This document shows positions 17,391 through 29,400 of a DNA stretch of 64,000 nt, piece after piece. A program made the translations under genes and the position numbers. Source of the DNA: Prosthecomicrobium sp. N25 (lineage in GTDB: Bacteria > Pseudomonadota > Alphaproteobacteria > Rhizobiales > Ancalomicrobiaceae); NCBI RefSeq assembly GCF_037203705.1, contig NZ_JBBCAT010000001.1:1709418-1773417 (forward strand), given 5' to 3'. Numbering within the stretch: the first letter of the stretch is position 1; each line of letters opens with the position of its first letter. A model generated the notes under the pieces. The model did no database searches, was not told where the DNA came from, and was given only the letters and a program-made list of their open reading frames with translations.

Positions 17391-18065
17391 TCAATCGCGC
17401 CACGGTTCGGCGCCTTCGTGGCGATCGAGGAAGTCCTCGACGCCGAGGCTGCGGAAGTCGTCGAGCGCCGCCCGGAGCCGCTTGTGGCTCCAGTCCCACC
17501 AGCCGAGCCGTATCAGCCGTTCGGCGACGGCGGCCGGGAAGCGGGCCCGGATGGGCTTCGCCGGATTGCCCCCGACGATCGTGTAGGGCTCGACGTCGCG
17601 GGTGACGACCGCCCCGGCCGCCACCACGGCGCCCGTCCCGACCGTCCGCCCGGGCAGAACGATCGCACCCCGCCCGATCCAGACGTCGTGCCCGATCGAG
17701 ACGCGCGCCTGCCGGCGCCGGTCGAACAGCTCCGGCTCGTCCTCGGCATCCTCGAAATACTGCCAGGACCGATAGGTGAAATGCGACTGGCTCGCCCGCT
17801 CCATCGGGTGGTTTCCGGGGTTGATCCCGACCAGCGCCCCGATGGAGACGAACTTGCCGATGTCCGCGTAGACGATCTCGCAGTCGCTCGTCGCATAGGA
17901 ATAGTCGCCGAAGACGGACTCGATCACCGTGGTGCGGGCGCCGAGCTTGCAGAACTTGCCGAAGGTCGAGGCCCGCGCGATCGCGGTCTCGTGGATGAGG
18001 GGCTTTGCGCCGAGCCGCTTCTTGCGGACATGCGCGGGCAGGGACTTGTCGTCGAGCGCGGCCAT
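17391..18065 (-). CDS. Hexapeptide-repeat acyltransferase, TIGR03308 (phosphonate-associated) type
   Basis: Left-handed beta-helix acyltransferase of 224 aa. [56 protein letters not shown] and [13 protein letters not shown] form the trimeric acetyltransferase core, and the end [19 protein letters not shown] matches transferases often found in phn (phosphonate) clusters. No phn gene is in this window, so the substrate is open. The ATG at 18065 follows GGAGACCCCC. Confidence 0.82.
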   Translation of the reverse strand: MAALDDKSLPAHVRKKRLGAKPLIHETAIARASTFGKFCKLGARTTVIESVFGDYSYATSDCEIVYADIGKFVSIGALVGINPGNHPMERASQSHFTYRSWQYFEDAEDEPELFDRRRQARVSIGHDVWIGRGAIVLPGRTVGTGAVVAAGAVVTRDVEPYTIVGGNPAKPIRARFPAAVAERLIRLGWWDWSHKRLRAALDDFRSLGVEDFLDRHEGAEPWRD

Positions 18066-18179
18066 GGGGGTCTCCGGGGGTCCGGTCCCGGGTTAGTCCG
18101 CCGGCCATCCGGGCGCAAGCGCGGCGGCCGAAACGCGCCTTGACTTCGCCTCCGGCCCCCCTCTATACCCGTGCCGACC

Positions 18180-18254
18180 GGGCGGTTAGCTCAGCGGGAG
18201 AGCATTCGCTTCACACGCGAAGGGTCACAGGTTCAATCCCTGTACCGCCCACCA
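18180..18254 (+). tRNA. tRNA-Val (anticodon CAC)
   Basis: A 75-nt cloverleaf can be drawn: acceptor GGGCGGT with ACCGCCC, D-stem GCTC/GAGC, anticodon stem TTCGC/GCGAA with loop TTCACAC (anticodon CAC, reading GUG), T-loop GTTCAATCC, discriminator A and genome-encoded CCA. A GTTCAATCC T-arm and all stem pairings are intact. Confidence 0.96.
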
Positions 18255-18279
18255 CCGTATTCTCGTTACAGCATGCAAG

Positions 18280-18302
18280 CCGTTGATGGGATTGATCAAC
18301 GG
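18280..18302 (+). terminator. Hairpin downstream of tRNA-Val
   Basis: CCGTTGAT (18280-18287) and ATCAACGG (18295-18302) make a perfect 8-bp stem with a 7-nt loop, 25 bp after the tRNA. No T-run follows; it may be a processing or weak termination signal. Confidence 0.4.
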
Positions 18303-18401
18303 GCGCGATGAATTGACCGTTGCGTGACCCCGAGGGAAGGGGCACGATGCCTCCTGACACCTGCTGCCGCCCCCGGCGGCCGGAACGACAGGAGGCTTCC
18401 C

Positions 18402-20000
18402 ATGACGGTCCCCGGCTGGAAACTCGGCGCTTTCGCGCTGGTCGCGGCCTTCGCCACCCCCATGCTGGCGCCCGCCGCCCTCGCCGAGACCGTCTACCAC
18501 CGCGGCAATTCCGGCGAGCCCGAGACCCTCGACCCCCACAAGACGTCGACCGTCGCCGAAGGCGACATCCTGCGCGACGTCTACGAGGGCCTCGTGGCCT
18601 ACAGCGCCAAGGCCGAGGTGATCCCGGGCGCCGCCGAGTCCTGGACGGTCAGCCCGGACGGCCTGACCTACACGTTCAAGATCCGCGCGAATGCCGCCTG
18701 GTCCAACGGCGACCCGGTCAAGGCCTCCGACTTCGCCTTCTCGTTCCGCCGCCTGATGGATCCGGCCACGGGCGCCAAGTACGCGACCGTGCTCTACTGC
18801 CTGAAGAACGCCGAGAAGATCAACAAGGGCCAGATGAAGCCCGAGGAGCTCGGCGTCAAGGCGGTCGACGACCGCACCCTCGAGGTCACGCTCGAGAGCC
18901 CGACGCCCTACTTCATCCAGCTCCTCACCCATACGACCGGCCTGCCGGTCCACCCGGGATCGGTGGCCAAGTTCGGCAAGGACTTCGTCAAGGCCGAGAA
19001 CTTCGTCTCGAACGGCGCCTACGTGCCGAAGGAGGTCGTGCCCGCCTCGCACATCCGGCTCGAGAGGAACCCGAAGTTCCACGACGCCGCCAACGTGAAG
19101 ATCGACGCCGTCGTCTTCTACCCGACCGAGGACCGCTCCGCCGCGCTCCGCCGCTTCCAGGCCGGCGAGTTGCACTCCAACAACGACGTCCCGGCCGACC
19201 AGGTCGACTTCATCAAGAAGACCTTCGGCAAGCAGTTCCGCACCGCCCCCTACCTCGGCACCTACTACTTCGCCTTCAACACCACCAAGGGCCCGCTCGG
19301 CGACGCGCGGGTGCGCCAGGCCCTGTCCATGGTGGTCGACCGCGAGTTCCTCGCCGACCAGATCTGGGGCGGCACCATGCTGCCCGGCTACTCCTTCGTG
19401 CCCCCCGGCGTCGCCAACTACGAGGGCGGCCCCGCCTACGCGACCTGGAAGGACATGGCCCCGCTCGACCGGGAGGAGGCGGCCCTGAAGCTCATGAAGG
19501 AGGCCGGCTACGGACCGGCCAAGCCGATCAAGCTCGAGATCCGCTACAACACCTCCGAGAACCACAAGAAGACCTCGGTCGCGCTCGCCGAGATGTGGAA
19601 GCCGCTCGGCGTCGAGGTGACCTACGTCAACACCGACCTGAAGACCCACTACGCGCACCTGCGCGACGGCGGCGACTTCGACATCGCCCGCGCCGGCTGG
19701 ATCGCCGACTATTCCGACCCGCAGAACTTCCTGTTCCTGGTCGAGAGCGACAATGCCGGCTTCAACTACGCGCGCTACAAGAACCCCGAGTATGATGGCC
19801 TTATGAAGAAGGCCGCCGCCGAGACGGACCTCGTCAAGCGCGCCGCCGTGCTGAAGCAGGCCGAGACGATCTTCATGCGCGACCTGCCCTTCGTGCCGCT
19901 CCTCTACTACGCCTCCAAGAACCTCGTCTCCGACAAGCTCGCGGGCTGGGAGGACAACACCCGCGACGCCCATCCGACCCGCTTCCTGTCGCTGAAGTGA
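18402..20000 (+). CDS. Peptide ABC transporter substrate-binding protein, OppA family
   Basis: Periplasmic binding protein of 532 aa (SBP_bac_5). ATG 18402 follows AGGAGG; signal peptide MTVPGWKLGAFALVAAFATP...LAE. The mature start TVYHRGNSGEPETLDPHKTS, and LEVTLESPTPYFIQLL, are OppA-like, and AGWIADYSDPQNFLFLVES is the ligand-domain signature. It heads an opp-type operon with oppB, oppC and a fused oppDF. Peptide specificity is inferred. Confidence 0.9.
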   Translation: MTVPGWKLGAFALVAAFATPMLAPAALAETVYHRGNSGEPETLDPHKTSTVAEGDILRDVYEGLVAYSAKAEVIPGAAESWTVSPDGLTYTFKIRANAAWSNGDPVKASDFAFSFRRLMDPATGAKYATVLYCLKNAEKINKGQMKPEELGVKAVDDRTLEVTLESPTPYFIQLLTHTTGLPVHPGSVAKFGKDFVKAENFVSNGAYVPKEVVPASHIRLERNPKFHDAANVKIDAVVFYPTEDRSAALRRFQAGELHSNNDVPADQVDFIKKTFGKQFRTAPYLGTYYFAFNTTKGPLGDARVRQALSMVVDREFLADQIWGGTMLPGYSFVPPGVANYEGGPAYATWKDMAPLDREEAALKLMKEAGYGPAKPIKLEIRYNTSENHKKTSVALAEMWKPLGVEVTYVNTDLKTHYAHLRDGGDFDIARAGWIADYSDPQNFLFLVESDNAGFNYARYKNPEYDGLMKKAAAETDLVKRAAVLKQAETIFMRDLPFVPLLYYASKNLVSDKLAGWEDNTRDAHPTRFLSLK

Positions 20001-20058
20001 GGACGGACGGGCAGCGCGCCGAAAGGCGGGCGGCGGCTCCGGTGGCGGGCCGCGCCCC

Positions 20059-20979
20059 ATGCTGAGCTATGCGCTCCGCCGGCTGCTGGGCGCGGTCCCG
20101 ACCGTCTTCGTCATCGTGACGATCTCGTTCTTCCTGATCCGGGTCGCCCCGGGCGGACCGTTCGACCTGGAGCGGCCGCTCGAGGCGAAGGTGATGGAGA
20201 ATCTCCGGCGCATCTACCAGATGGACCGGCCGCTCGCCGAGCAGTACTGGACCTACCTGAAGAACGTCGTCGTCGGCGACTTCGGCCCGAGCTTCTACTG
20301 GCGGGACTTCACGGTCGCCGAGCTCTTCGCCGGCGCCCTGCCGATCTCCGTCCGTCTCGGCGTCCTGGCGCTCGTCCTCGCCGTCCTGGTCGGCGGCACC
20401 CTCGGCACCGTCGCGGCCTTCCGGCAGAACCGCGCCGAGGACTTCGCCGTGATGACGGTCGCCACCGCCGGGATCACCATCCCGACCTTCGTGGTCGCGC
20501 CCCTGCTGCAGATCGTCTTCGGCATCTGGCTCGCCTGGCTTCCCGTGGCCGGCTGGGGCGGCGGCGCCCTGCGCAACACGATCCTGCCGGTCCTCGTCCT
20601 CGCGCTGCCGCAGACCGCCATCGTGGCGCGGCTGACCCGCGCGAGCCTGATCGAGATCCTGCGCTCCAACCCGATCCGCACCCTGAAGGCCGCGGGCCTG
20701 CCCCCGACGGTCGTCGTCCGCCACGCGCTCCGCGCCGCCGCCCTGCCGGTCGTCTCCTATCTCGGGCCCGCCTCGGCCGCGCTGCTGACCGGCTCGGTCG
20801 TGGTCGAGACGATCTTCGGCATCCCGGGCGTCGGCCGCTTCTTCGTCGAGGGCGCGCTGAACCGCGACTACACGCTGGTGATGGGCACGGTCGTGCTCAT
20901 CGCCGTCTTCATCATCGTCTTCAACCTCGTCGTCGACCTCGTCTACGCGCTGGTCGACCCGCGCGTGAGGCTCGATTGA
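20059..20979 (+). CDS. oppB: Oligopeptide ABC transporter permease OppB
   Basis: Inner-membrane permease of 306 aa. The N-terminus MLSYALRRLLGAVPTVFVIV and the short motif RVAPGGPFD are hallmarks of OppB/DppB. About six membrane segments follow, with LKAAGLPPTVVVRHALRAAA as the ATPase-contact loop and a C-terminal ALVDPRVRLD. The stop overlaps the TTG start of oppC. Confidence 0.92.
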   Translation: MLSYALRRLLGAVPTVFVIVTISFFLIRVAPGGPFDLERPLEAKVMENLRRIYQMDRPLAEQYWTYLKNVVVGDFGPSFYWRDFTVAELFAGALPISVRLGVLALVLAVLVGGTLGTVAAFRQNRAEDFAVMTVATAGITIPTFVVAPLLQIVFGIWLAWLPVAGWGGGALRNTILPVLVLALPQTAIVARLTRASLIEILRSNPIRTLKAAGLPPTVVVRHALRAAALPVVSYLGPASAALLTGSVVVETIFGIPGVGRFFVEGALNRDYTLVMGTVVLIAVFIIVFNLVVDLVYALVDPRVRLD

Positions 20980-22082
20980 GCGCCGCCGCGGCCGTGGGCC
21001 GCTCCCTCTGGGCCGACGCCCGCGCGCGCCTCTTCGCCAACCGGGCCGCGGTGACGAGCCTCGTCCTCCTCGGCCTCGTCGCGTTCTTCGCGCTCGCCGG
21101 CCCGAGCCTCGCCCCCAACCCCTACGACCGCGTCTACCCCGACTTCGTCCGCACGCCCCCCTCGCTCGCCGCCCATCCGGACCCGGCCCGCGCGGAGGAC
21201 ATCGCCCGCCGCCTCGCCGCCCGCGTCCGCGCCACGGTCGCCGCCGCCGAGCATCGCGGCGACAGCCTTCGGCTCACCCTGACGGCGCCCCGCGCCATAG
21301 ACCCGCGCCTGCCCTCCGTGTTCGACCGCTCCGACCTCTTCGAAGCCGCGACGGTGGTGGAGACGACGGACGAGGGCCGGCGCATGGTCCTGGACATGCG
21401 CGTCGAGCGCGTCCGCTTCCTCTTCGGCACGGACGGCAACGGCCGCGACCTGCTCGCCCGCGCCATGATCGCCACCCGCGTCTCCCTCGCCATCGGCCTC
21501 CTGGCGAGCGCCGTCGCGCTCGTGGTCGGGGTCGCCTGGGGCGCCACGGCCGGCTATCTCGGCGGCCGCGTCGACGCGCTGATGATGCGCGCCGTCGACG
21601 TGCTCTATTCGCTGCCCTTCATCTTCTTCGTCATCATGCTGGTGGTCTTCTTCGGCCGGAACTTCGTCCTGATGTTCCTAGCCGTCGGCGCGGTCGAATG
21701 GCTCGACATGGCCCGCATCGTCCGCGGCCAGACCCTGTCGCTGAAACGGCAGGAGTTCGTGCAGGCCGCCGAGGCGCTCGGCGTCTCCACGCCCGGCATC
21801 CTGATGCGCCACATCGTGCCGAACACGCTCGGCACCGTGGTGGTCTTCCTGACCCTCCTTGTCCCCCGCGTCATCCTGATCGAGAGCTTCCTGTCCTTCC
21901 TCGGCCTCGGCGTGCAGGAGCCGCTGACGAGCCTCGGGGTGCTGATCTCCGAGGGCGCCAAGTCGATCCAGGACTCCACCTACCTGCTGGTCTTCCCCTC
22001 CATCGTCCTGGTCCTCACGCTTGGCTGCCTCAACTTCCTGGGCGACGGCCTGCGCGACGCCCTCGACCCGCGGGACCGCTGA
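20976..22082 (+). CDS. oppC: Oligopeptide ABC transporter permease OppC
   Basis: Inner-membrane permease of 368 aa, longer than usual because a periplasmic stretch of about 100 residues (HPDPARAEDIARRLAARVRA... to ...RVRFLFGTDGNGRDLLARAM) lies between helices 1 and 2. GTDGNGRDLLARAMIATRVS and EALGVSTPGILMRHIVPN are family motifs; the C-terminus is LGDGLRDALDPRDR. The start is TTG overlapping the oppB stop (TTGA), with GTGAGG upstream. Confidence 0.92.
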   Translation: MSAAAAVGRSLWADARARLFANRAAVTSLVLLGLVAFFALAGPSLAPNPYDRVYPDFVRTPPSLAAHPDPARAEDIARRLAARVRATVAAAEHRGDSLRLTLTAPRAIDPRLPSVFDRSDLFEAATVVETTDEGRRMVLDMRVERVRFLFGTDGNGRDLLARAMIATRVSLAIGLLASAVALVVGVAWGATAGYLGGRVDALMMRAVDVLYSLPFIFFVIMLVVFFGRNFVLMFLAVGAVEWLDMARIVRGQTLSLKRQEFVQAAEALGVSTPGILMRHIVPNTLGTVVVFLTLLVPRVILIESFLSFLGLGVQEPLTSLGVLISEGAKSIQDSTYLLVFPSIVLVLTLGCLNFLGDGLRDALDPRDR

Positions 22083-22083
22083 G

Positions 22084-23682
<1,599 letters not shown>

Positions 23683-23798
23683 CCGGCCGCCGAAGTCGCC
23701 GCCTCCCGCCTGTCCGGCCCCTGTGCTAGTCTGGTTCGGGCATCTCGGTGCGAAGGTTCTGTTCCTCGACCGGCAGGGGCCCCCATGGGCGGGCGACC

Positions 23799-25523
23799 AT
23801 GAAGCGGCGGCTGAGCGCGGTCCTTGCGCTGGACGTGGTGGGCTCGTCGCGCCTGATCCAGGCTGACGAAAGCGGCGCGTTGCGCGCGATCAGGGCGGTC
23901 TTCGACACGATCGTCGGTCCGGCGGTGACCCGGCATTCCGGTCGCACGGTGAAGACGATGGGCGACGGGGCGCTGATCGAGTTCGGGAGCCCCGTCGAAG
24001 CCGTGCTTGCGGCCGTAGAAACCCAGACCACGATGGCGACGTGGGGCGGCACCCCGGCGATCGTGCTGCGCATCGGCATCAACATGGGCGACGTGGCGGT
24101 CGACGACGACGGCGACATCTTCGGCGACAGCGTCAACGTTGCGGCGAGACTTCAGGAAGTCGCCGATCCCGGCGGCCTGTGCGTCTCCGACAAGGTCTTC
24201 AATGAACTGGAGGGCAAGCTGGCGCTCCCCTTCGAGGACGGCGGCGAACGGCAGCTCAAGAACATCGCGCGGCAGATCCGGGTCTACCGCCTGAAACCCG
24301 GGGCCGCCTCCACGGACGAGCCGAAGTCGGTCCGGCCGAGCCTCGACAGGGGCGACCGCCCGTCCATCGCCGTCCTGCCTTTCGCCAATCTGAGCGGGGA
24401 CCCGGAGCAGGAATATCTGGCCGACGGCATCGCGGACGATGTCACCACCGCACTCGCCCGGTCACGCTGGCTCTTCGTGATGTCGCGGAATTCGTCCTTC
24501 GCCTTCAGGGGCCGCGCGATGCTGACCGACGAGATCGCCCGTCTCCTCGGTGTCCGCTACGTCCTGACCGGAAGTCTGCGGCGCAGCGGCTCGCGCCTGC
24601 GCATTTCGGCCCAGCTCATCGAGGCCGAGACCGGCGGCTCGATCTGGGCGGAGCGCTACGACCGCGACATGGGCGACCTGTTCGCCTTGCAGGACGAGAT
24701 CACGGAGGCGGTGGCGGGGGCCATCGAGCCGGAACTCCTGAAGAAGGAGGGCCAGCGCGGCGCCGACCGTCCGCGCAGCCTGACGGCCTGGGACCTGGTG
24801 CGCCGCGGCATGTGGGAGTTCCACAAGATCCGGCCTGAGACGCACTGGACGGCACTGGACCTGTTCCGCGAGGCGACCCGCAGCGCCCCCGAATTCGCCG
24901 ACGGCTTCTTTTGGGCGAGCCGCGCCGCCACCGGCATCGCCGCCTACGGTTGGACCGAGAAGCCCGGCCTCCTGCTGGACGAAGCCTTGGCGACTGCAAC
25001 GCGCGCGATCCAGTTGGACGAGCGGAATCCGTATGCCCACTACGCCCTGGGCATAGCCGAGCTCTTCAGGGGGGCCACCGACAAGGGCCTTGCGGCCGCC
25101 CGCCGCGCCGTCGCGCTGAACCCGAGCTTCGCCCTCGGCTATTTCGTCCTGGGCATGGCCGAACTCCAGTCGGGTCGCGCTCTCGAGGGGGCACACGCCC
25201 TGGAACACGGGTTGAGGCTATCGCCCTTCGATCCGCAGAACTTCACCTGGTCGGTGTTTCTCGCGCTCGCCTACTGCTTCTCGGGCGACCCCGCCAAGGG
25301 GCTGGACGATGCCCGACGGGCGCTCGTGCTGCGACCGGGGTGGCCCGCCGCACTCGCCGCCGTCGCCCTCTGCTCGTCCGCCCTGGAGGATCGGGAGGGC
25401 GCGCGGACGGCCGCGAAGGCGCTGCGAAACACCTCCGAGGCCGAGATCAACCCGGTGCGCTCCATTGTCCGTTGCCTGCCCGACTGGTCGGCTGCCCTCG
25501 ACAGGGCGCTGAACGTCGATTGA
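23799..25523 (+). CDS. Class III adenylate/guanylate cyclase with TolB-like and TPR domains
   Basis: Cytoplasmic signalling protein of 574 aa. The N-terminal cyclase domain has metal-binding Asp12 (LALDVVGSSRL) and Asp56 (KTMGDGALIEF), Lys52 for base contact, and Asn113/Arg116 (VNVAARL) for the transition state, so it looks catalytic. Residues ~185-310 match the TolB-like segment of such cyclases (IAVLPFANLSGDPEQEYLAD, TGSLRRSGSRLRISAQLIEA). TPR-type helices follow (NPYAHYALGIAELFRG, NPSFALGYFVLGMAELQSG). An upstream GTG at 23748 is possible, but the family starts at MKRRLSAVLALDVVG. No adjacent partner reveals the input signal. Confidence 0.86.
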   Translation: MKRRLSAVLALDVVGSSRLIQADESGALRAIRAVFDTIVGPAVTRHSGRTVKTMGDGALIEFGSPVEAVLAAVETQTTMATWGGTPAIVLRIGINMGDVAVDDDGDIFGDSVNVAARLQEVADPGGLCVSDKVFNELEGKLALPFEDGGERQLKNIARQIRVYRLKPGAASTDEPKSVRPSLDRGDRPSIAVLPFANLSGDPEQEYLADGIADDVTTALARSRWLFVMSRNSSFAFRGRAMLTDEIARLLGVRYVLTGSLRRSGSRLRISAQLIEAETGGSIWAERYDRDMGDLFALQDEITEAVAGAIEPELLKKEGQRGADRPRSLTAWDLVRRGMWEFHKIRPETHWTALDLFREATRSAPEFADGFFWASRAATGIAAYGWTEKPGLLLDEALATATRAIQLDERNPYAHYALGIAELFRGATDKGLAAARRAVALNPSFALGYFVLGMAELQSGRALEGAHALEHGLRLSPFDPQNFTWSVFLALAYCFSGDPAKGLDDARRALVLRPGWPAALAAVALCSSALEDREGARTAAKALRNTSEAEINPVRSIVRCLPDWSAALDRALNVD

Positions 25524-25600
25524 CGGGACGCACCCGCCCGCCCCGGGCGGCCGGCAGGAGTGTCGTCGGCGCCCGATCGGCCGGCGAGCCGGCCCCAGTC

Positions 25601-26419
25601 TCAGTCGAGCAGGCGCTGGACGATCCCCAGGAGGCCCGGCGACCGAAGGGCCTGCTTGATCGCGTCGGCCCAGATCGGGCCGATGGCGCGCTCGTCGAGA
25701 TGATGGTCGAGCGGGTTGGCGGGCCTCACCGCGTCCCTGACCGCGCCGGTCGCCGGATCGGTCCAATGCGGTCGCAGGTCGAGGAAGTCGTAGCCCCGGG
25801 TCCGGCAGCCCTCGGCCATCCGGGCGTTGAAGCGCTCGGTGAGGTCCAGGCGGTCGGGGTAGGGGACGGTCAGCCAGCGCCGCTCCGCGGCCAGCGCCCG
25901 GCCTAGATCCTCCGTCACGACGGTCGGCGGCGGCGCCGAGCCGACCAGGATGCGGCGGTACCCCGCCGCCGCGACCGACTCCAGGAACGCGAGATAGCGG
26001 CCGACCGACCGGGCGAGCGCATCCTCTACCGTCATGCCGCCTTGATGGGCCTTGAGCCAGATCGTACTGCCGCAGTCGACCTCGCCCATCAGGAAGAACG
26101 GCACCCTGCGCGGCCGGAAGGGCAGGAGCGCCGCGCGGAACCGGGCGGCCGCCTGCGTGCGCGAACCGGAATTGGCGAGGCCCATGCAGGAGGCGCTGGT
26201 CACCACCGTGGCACGGCAGGTCCGGTAGCCGAAGTGGCCGGCCTTGTAGGCCTTCCAAACCGATGCCACGTGGCTGTCGCCGCAGATGACCACCTCGTCC
26301 AGGAGCGGCGGCAGCAGCCGCCCGACACGCTGCCGCCAGGGGTGCTTTCCCTTGACCTGCCAGCGGACCCGCTCCGCGTGCTCGGGCGGCGGCTGCCCGG
26401 ACCGTTCCGCCGTCGACAT
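25601..26419 (-). CDS. SGNH/GDSL-fold hydrolase-like protein
   Basis: A 272-aa soluble protein without a signal peptide. VVICGDSHVASVWKAYKAG gives the block I Ser49, FFLMGEVDCGSTIWLKAH a conserved mid-domain block, and NPLDHHLDE near residue 235 the Asp/His block, as in SGNH esterases that trim sugar or cell-surface acyl groups. GAGGAGCAGG precedes the ATG. It follows the giant kinase gene on the same strand after 58 bp and could be co-transcribed. Substrate unknown. Confidence 0.72.
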   Translation of the reverse strand: MSTAERSGQPPPEHAERVRWQVKGKHPWRQRVGRLLPPLLDEVVICGDSHVASVWKAYKAGHFGYRTCRATVVTSASCMGLANSGSRTQAAARFRAALLPFRPRRVPFFLMGEVDCGSTIWLKAHQGGMTVEDALARSVGRYLAFLESVAAAGYRRILVGSAPPPTVVTEDLGRALAAERRWLTVPYPDRLDLTERFNARMAEGCRTRGYDFLDLRPHWTDPATGAVRDAVRPANPLDHHLDERAIGPIWADAIKQALRSPGLLGIVQRLLD

Positions 26420-26477
26420 GCGTCCTGCTCCTCGCCCCGGCGGCTCGGCCGGGGGCTCTACACCAAGCGGCCAGCGC

Positions 26478-29400
26478 TCAGCAGCGGCTCGCCGCGCAGT
26501 TGGACGTGGGGTTGTTGTAGGCCGGGGGCGGCGGCTGCCGGACGACGCGCGGCTCCACCGGCGCCACCGGCGCGGTCCGCACGGTCGTGGTCGGCGGGGG
26601 CCGGATCACGGCCGGCGGCTCCTCGTCGGGCGGCCGCACGCGGCGCGTCCGGGCCGGCGGCTCGCGCGTCGCAGGCGGCTCGCGCGTCGCCGGCCGATCG
26701 GCCTTGTCGCCGCGATCGGTCTTGTCCGGCCGGTCCACGGGCGTCTTCACGATCGGCGCGTCGACGGCCTTGGGCGGGTCCACCTCGTGGTCGACCGACA
26801 GCCCCGGCGGCAGCGCCGCCACCTCGAGGGCGTCCTGCAGCCGCTTGTAGGTGTCCGGGCTCCGCGCCACGCCGGTCACCTTGAGCGTGCCGTCGCTGAC
26901 CACCACGGAGCCTTCCGAGAGCTCCGCCACCCGCTCGGCCGCGAAGGTCGCCGCCGCCCGGAAGTCGAAGCCGGCGCCGGCGGCGATGCGCGTCTCGTCG
27001 TTGAGATCGAAGCCCTTCGGCAGGGCGGCGCGCAGCACGTCGGCGACGCGCCGCCGCTCGTCCTCGCTCGGGACGTAGCCGGTCAGACGCAGCCGGTTGC
27101 GCTCGAGCCTGGCGGTCCAGGTGAAGGGGGCGACCGTCGCCGGCTTCACGTCGAGCCGCGCCTTGGCCCCGCCCGGCAGCGATCCGCCGAGGTCCTGGAG
27201 CAGCGCCTGGTGGGCCTCGGGGGTCGCCGCGGTGCCGTCGAGGGCCACGCTGCCGTCCACGATCGAGACCGTGCCGCTTTCCAGCCGCTGGGCCTGGGTG
27301 ACCGCGATGCGGACGATGTCGCCGAAGCGGTCGGGCGCCCCGTCCCCGACGAGCAACTCGTCGCTGACCTTCCAGCCGCCGACCGCGCCCGCCGAGGCGA
27401 GGAGGTCGCGCCGGGCCTGCTCGGAGGGCATGTAGCCGGAGATCTTCACCTCGCCGCCGCGCTTCACCAGTTGCCACGTGTAGGGCGCCACCACGGGTGC
27501 GTTGGCGCTGAAGCGGGAGACCCGGAAGGTGCCCGGCAGGGCCGCCTGCAGGGTCGCGCGCTTCAGCCCGTCGAAGCTGTCGGGCGCCGCACCCTGGCCC
27601 TCCAGCGTCACGGACCGGTCGGACAGCACGATGCGCCCGCGCGCCAGCCGCGGCACCTGGTCGAGCGCCACCTTGGCGGCGGCCACGAAATCGGCCGGCG
27701 CCCCGTCCGCGATCCGGCTGTCGTCCCGGACGGTCCGTCCCGCGGCGGCCGTGCCGGCCGCGGCCGCGATCTCCCGCCGCGCCTCCTCGGAGGGCACCAC
27801 GCCCGTGAGCGTGACCGTCCCGCCATCGACCAGCACCGACCAGTCGAAGGGCGAGACCACCGGGGGCTTCAGCGCGAAGGCCATGCGGGCGCCGCCCGGC
27901 ACCGCGTCCCGGCTCGCCGCCGCCGCCCCCGCATAGGCCTCCGTGCTGCGCGCGCGGCCCTCGATCCTGAGGTCCGCATCCGCGATCGAGACCCGCCCCT
28001 CCGCCATCTCGGCGAGCCGCTGCAGGCCGAAGCGGGCGGTCTCCGCAAAGCCGGCCGGGGCGCCGCGCGCCACCTTCAGGTCGTCCGAAACCGAAGCGTT
28101 GGCGCCGGCGCGCCGCGCCTGGTCGATAAGGGGCTGGCGCAGGTCCTCGCTCGGGATGTAGCCCGCGAGGCGGACCCGGTTGCCGGTCACGTCGGCGCTG
28201 AACACGTAGGGGGCCACCGTCGCGGGCGTGATCACGCTGCGCGCCACGCTCGTGCCCGCCGCCGGCTTGCCGAGGTCCCGCTGCAGGGCGATGTGCATGT
28301 CGGGCGTGGCCGCCGTGCCCTCGATCGAGAGCGCCGTGTCCTCGTAGGCCGCCGTGCCGGTCGTCAGCCGTGCCGCCTGGGTCAGCGCGTAGCGGATCAT
28401 GGGAAGGAAGGCGTCCGGGGCGCCGTCGCCGATCATCAGCTCGTCGCGCACCGCCGTCGCGCCGAAGACGCCGGCCGCCGCCTGCATGACGTCCCGCCGC
28501 GCCTGGTCGTTCGGTGCGAAGCCGGCGATCCGCGCCTGGCCCCGGTCGACCGTGACGGACCAGGCGTAGGGCGAGATGCGCGGCGGGTCGACCGCGATCC
28601 GGGCGAGGCGGTAGCCGGCCGGCAGCGTGCCGGCCGCGGCGCGGCGCAGGTCGTCGTAGTCGACCGGACCCGCCGCCAGGCCCTCCACCGACAGCCCCTG
28701 GTCGCGCAGCAGCGCACGGCCGCGCTGCAGGTGCCGCGCCTGATCGGCGAGGTGGCGCACGGCGGCTGCGAAGTCCGCCGGCGCGCCGTCGGCCACCCGC
28801 GTCTCGTCCTTCAGCGTGCGCCCGGCGATTGCCTGCCCGGCGATCCGCGCCGCCTCCGCCTTCGCCTCCGCGCTCGGCGCGAAGCCGGAGAGCACCACCG
28901 ACTGCGGGTCCACGACGATCGCCCATTCGAAGGGGCTCGCGACCGCGGGCCGAACCTCCGAGACGAGGCTGCCGCCCGCCGGCACCGGGTCCCGGTCGCG
29001 CGCCACGACCTGCTGGTAGGCCTCGTGGCTGCGGGCGCGGCCTTCGAGCCGCAGCGCCGCGCCGTTCAACGTGGCGCGGCCTTCGGCAAGGTCGGTCAGG
29101 CGGCCGGCCGCATAGCCGGCGAGGTCGGCGAAACCGGATGGCGCCCCCGCCGCCACGAGGCTCTGGTCGGTGACCGTGGCGGCCGGCTGGGCGCGCTTCA
29201 GCGCCTCGACGACCTGGCTGCGCACCTCTTCGCTCGGCACGTATCCGCCGATCCGGATCCGTCCCTGGCCGAATTCGGCCGACCAGCCATAGGGCGCCAC
29301 GGTCGCGGGCACGAAGGCGGCGAGCCGCGGGGCCACCCCGGGGGCGAGCTTGCCGAGATCGCGCAGGGTCGCCGCATAGGCCTCCGGATTGGCCGCGGTG

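Noticed and set aside
15211-17586. A 791-codon plus-strand frame over phaC
   Set aside because: Antisense shadow of PHA synthase, no domain signals and no ribosome site.
18180-18302. tRNA-Val as a genomic-island attachment site
   Set aside because: The tRNA 3' end is not repeated nearby, and no integrase or compositional change follows; the next genes are a normal opp operon.
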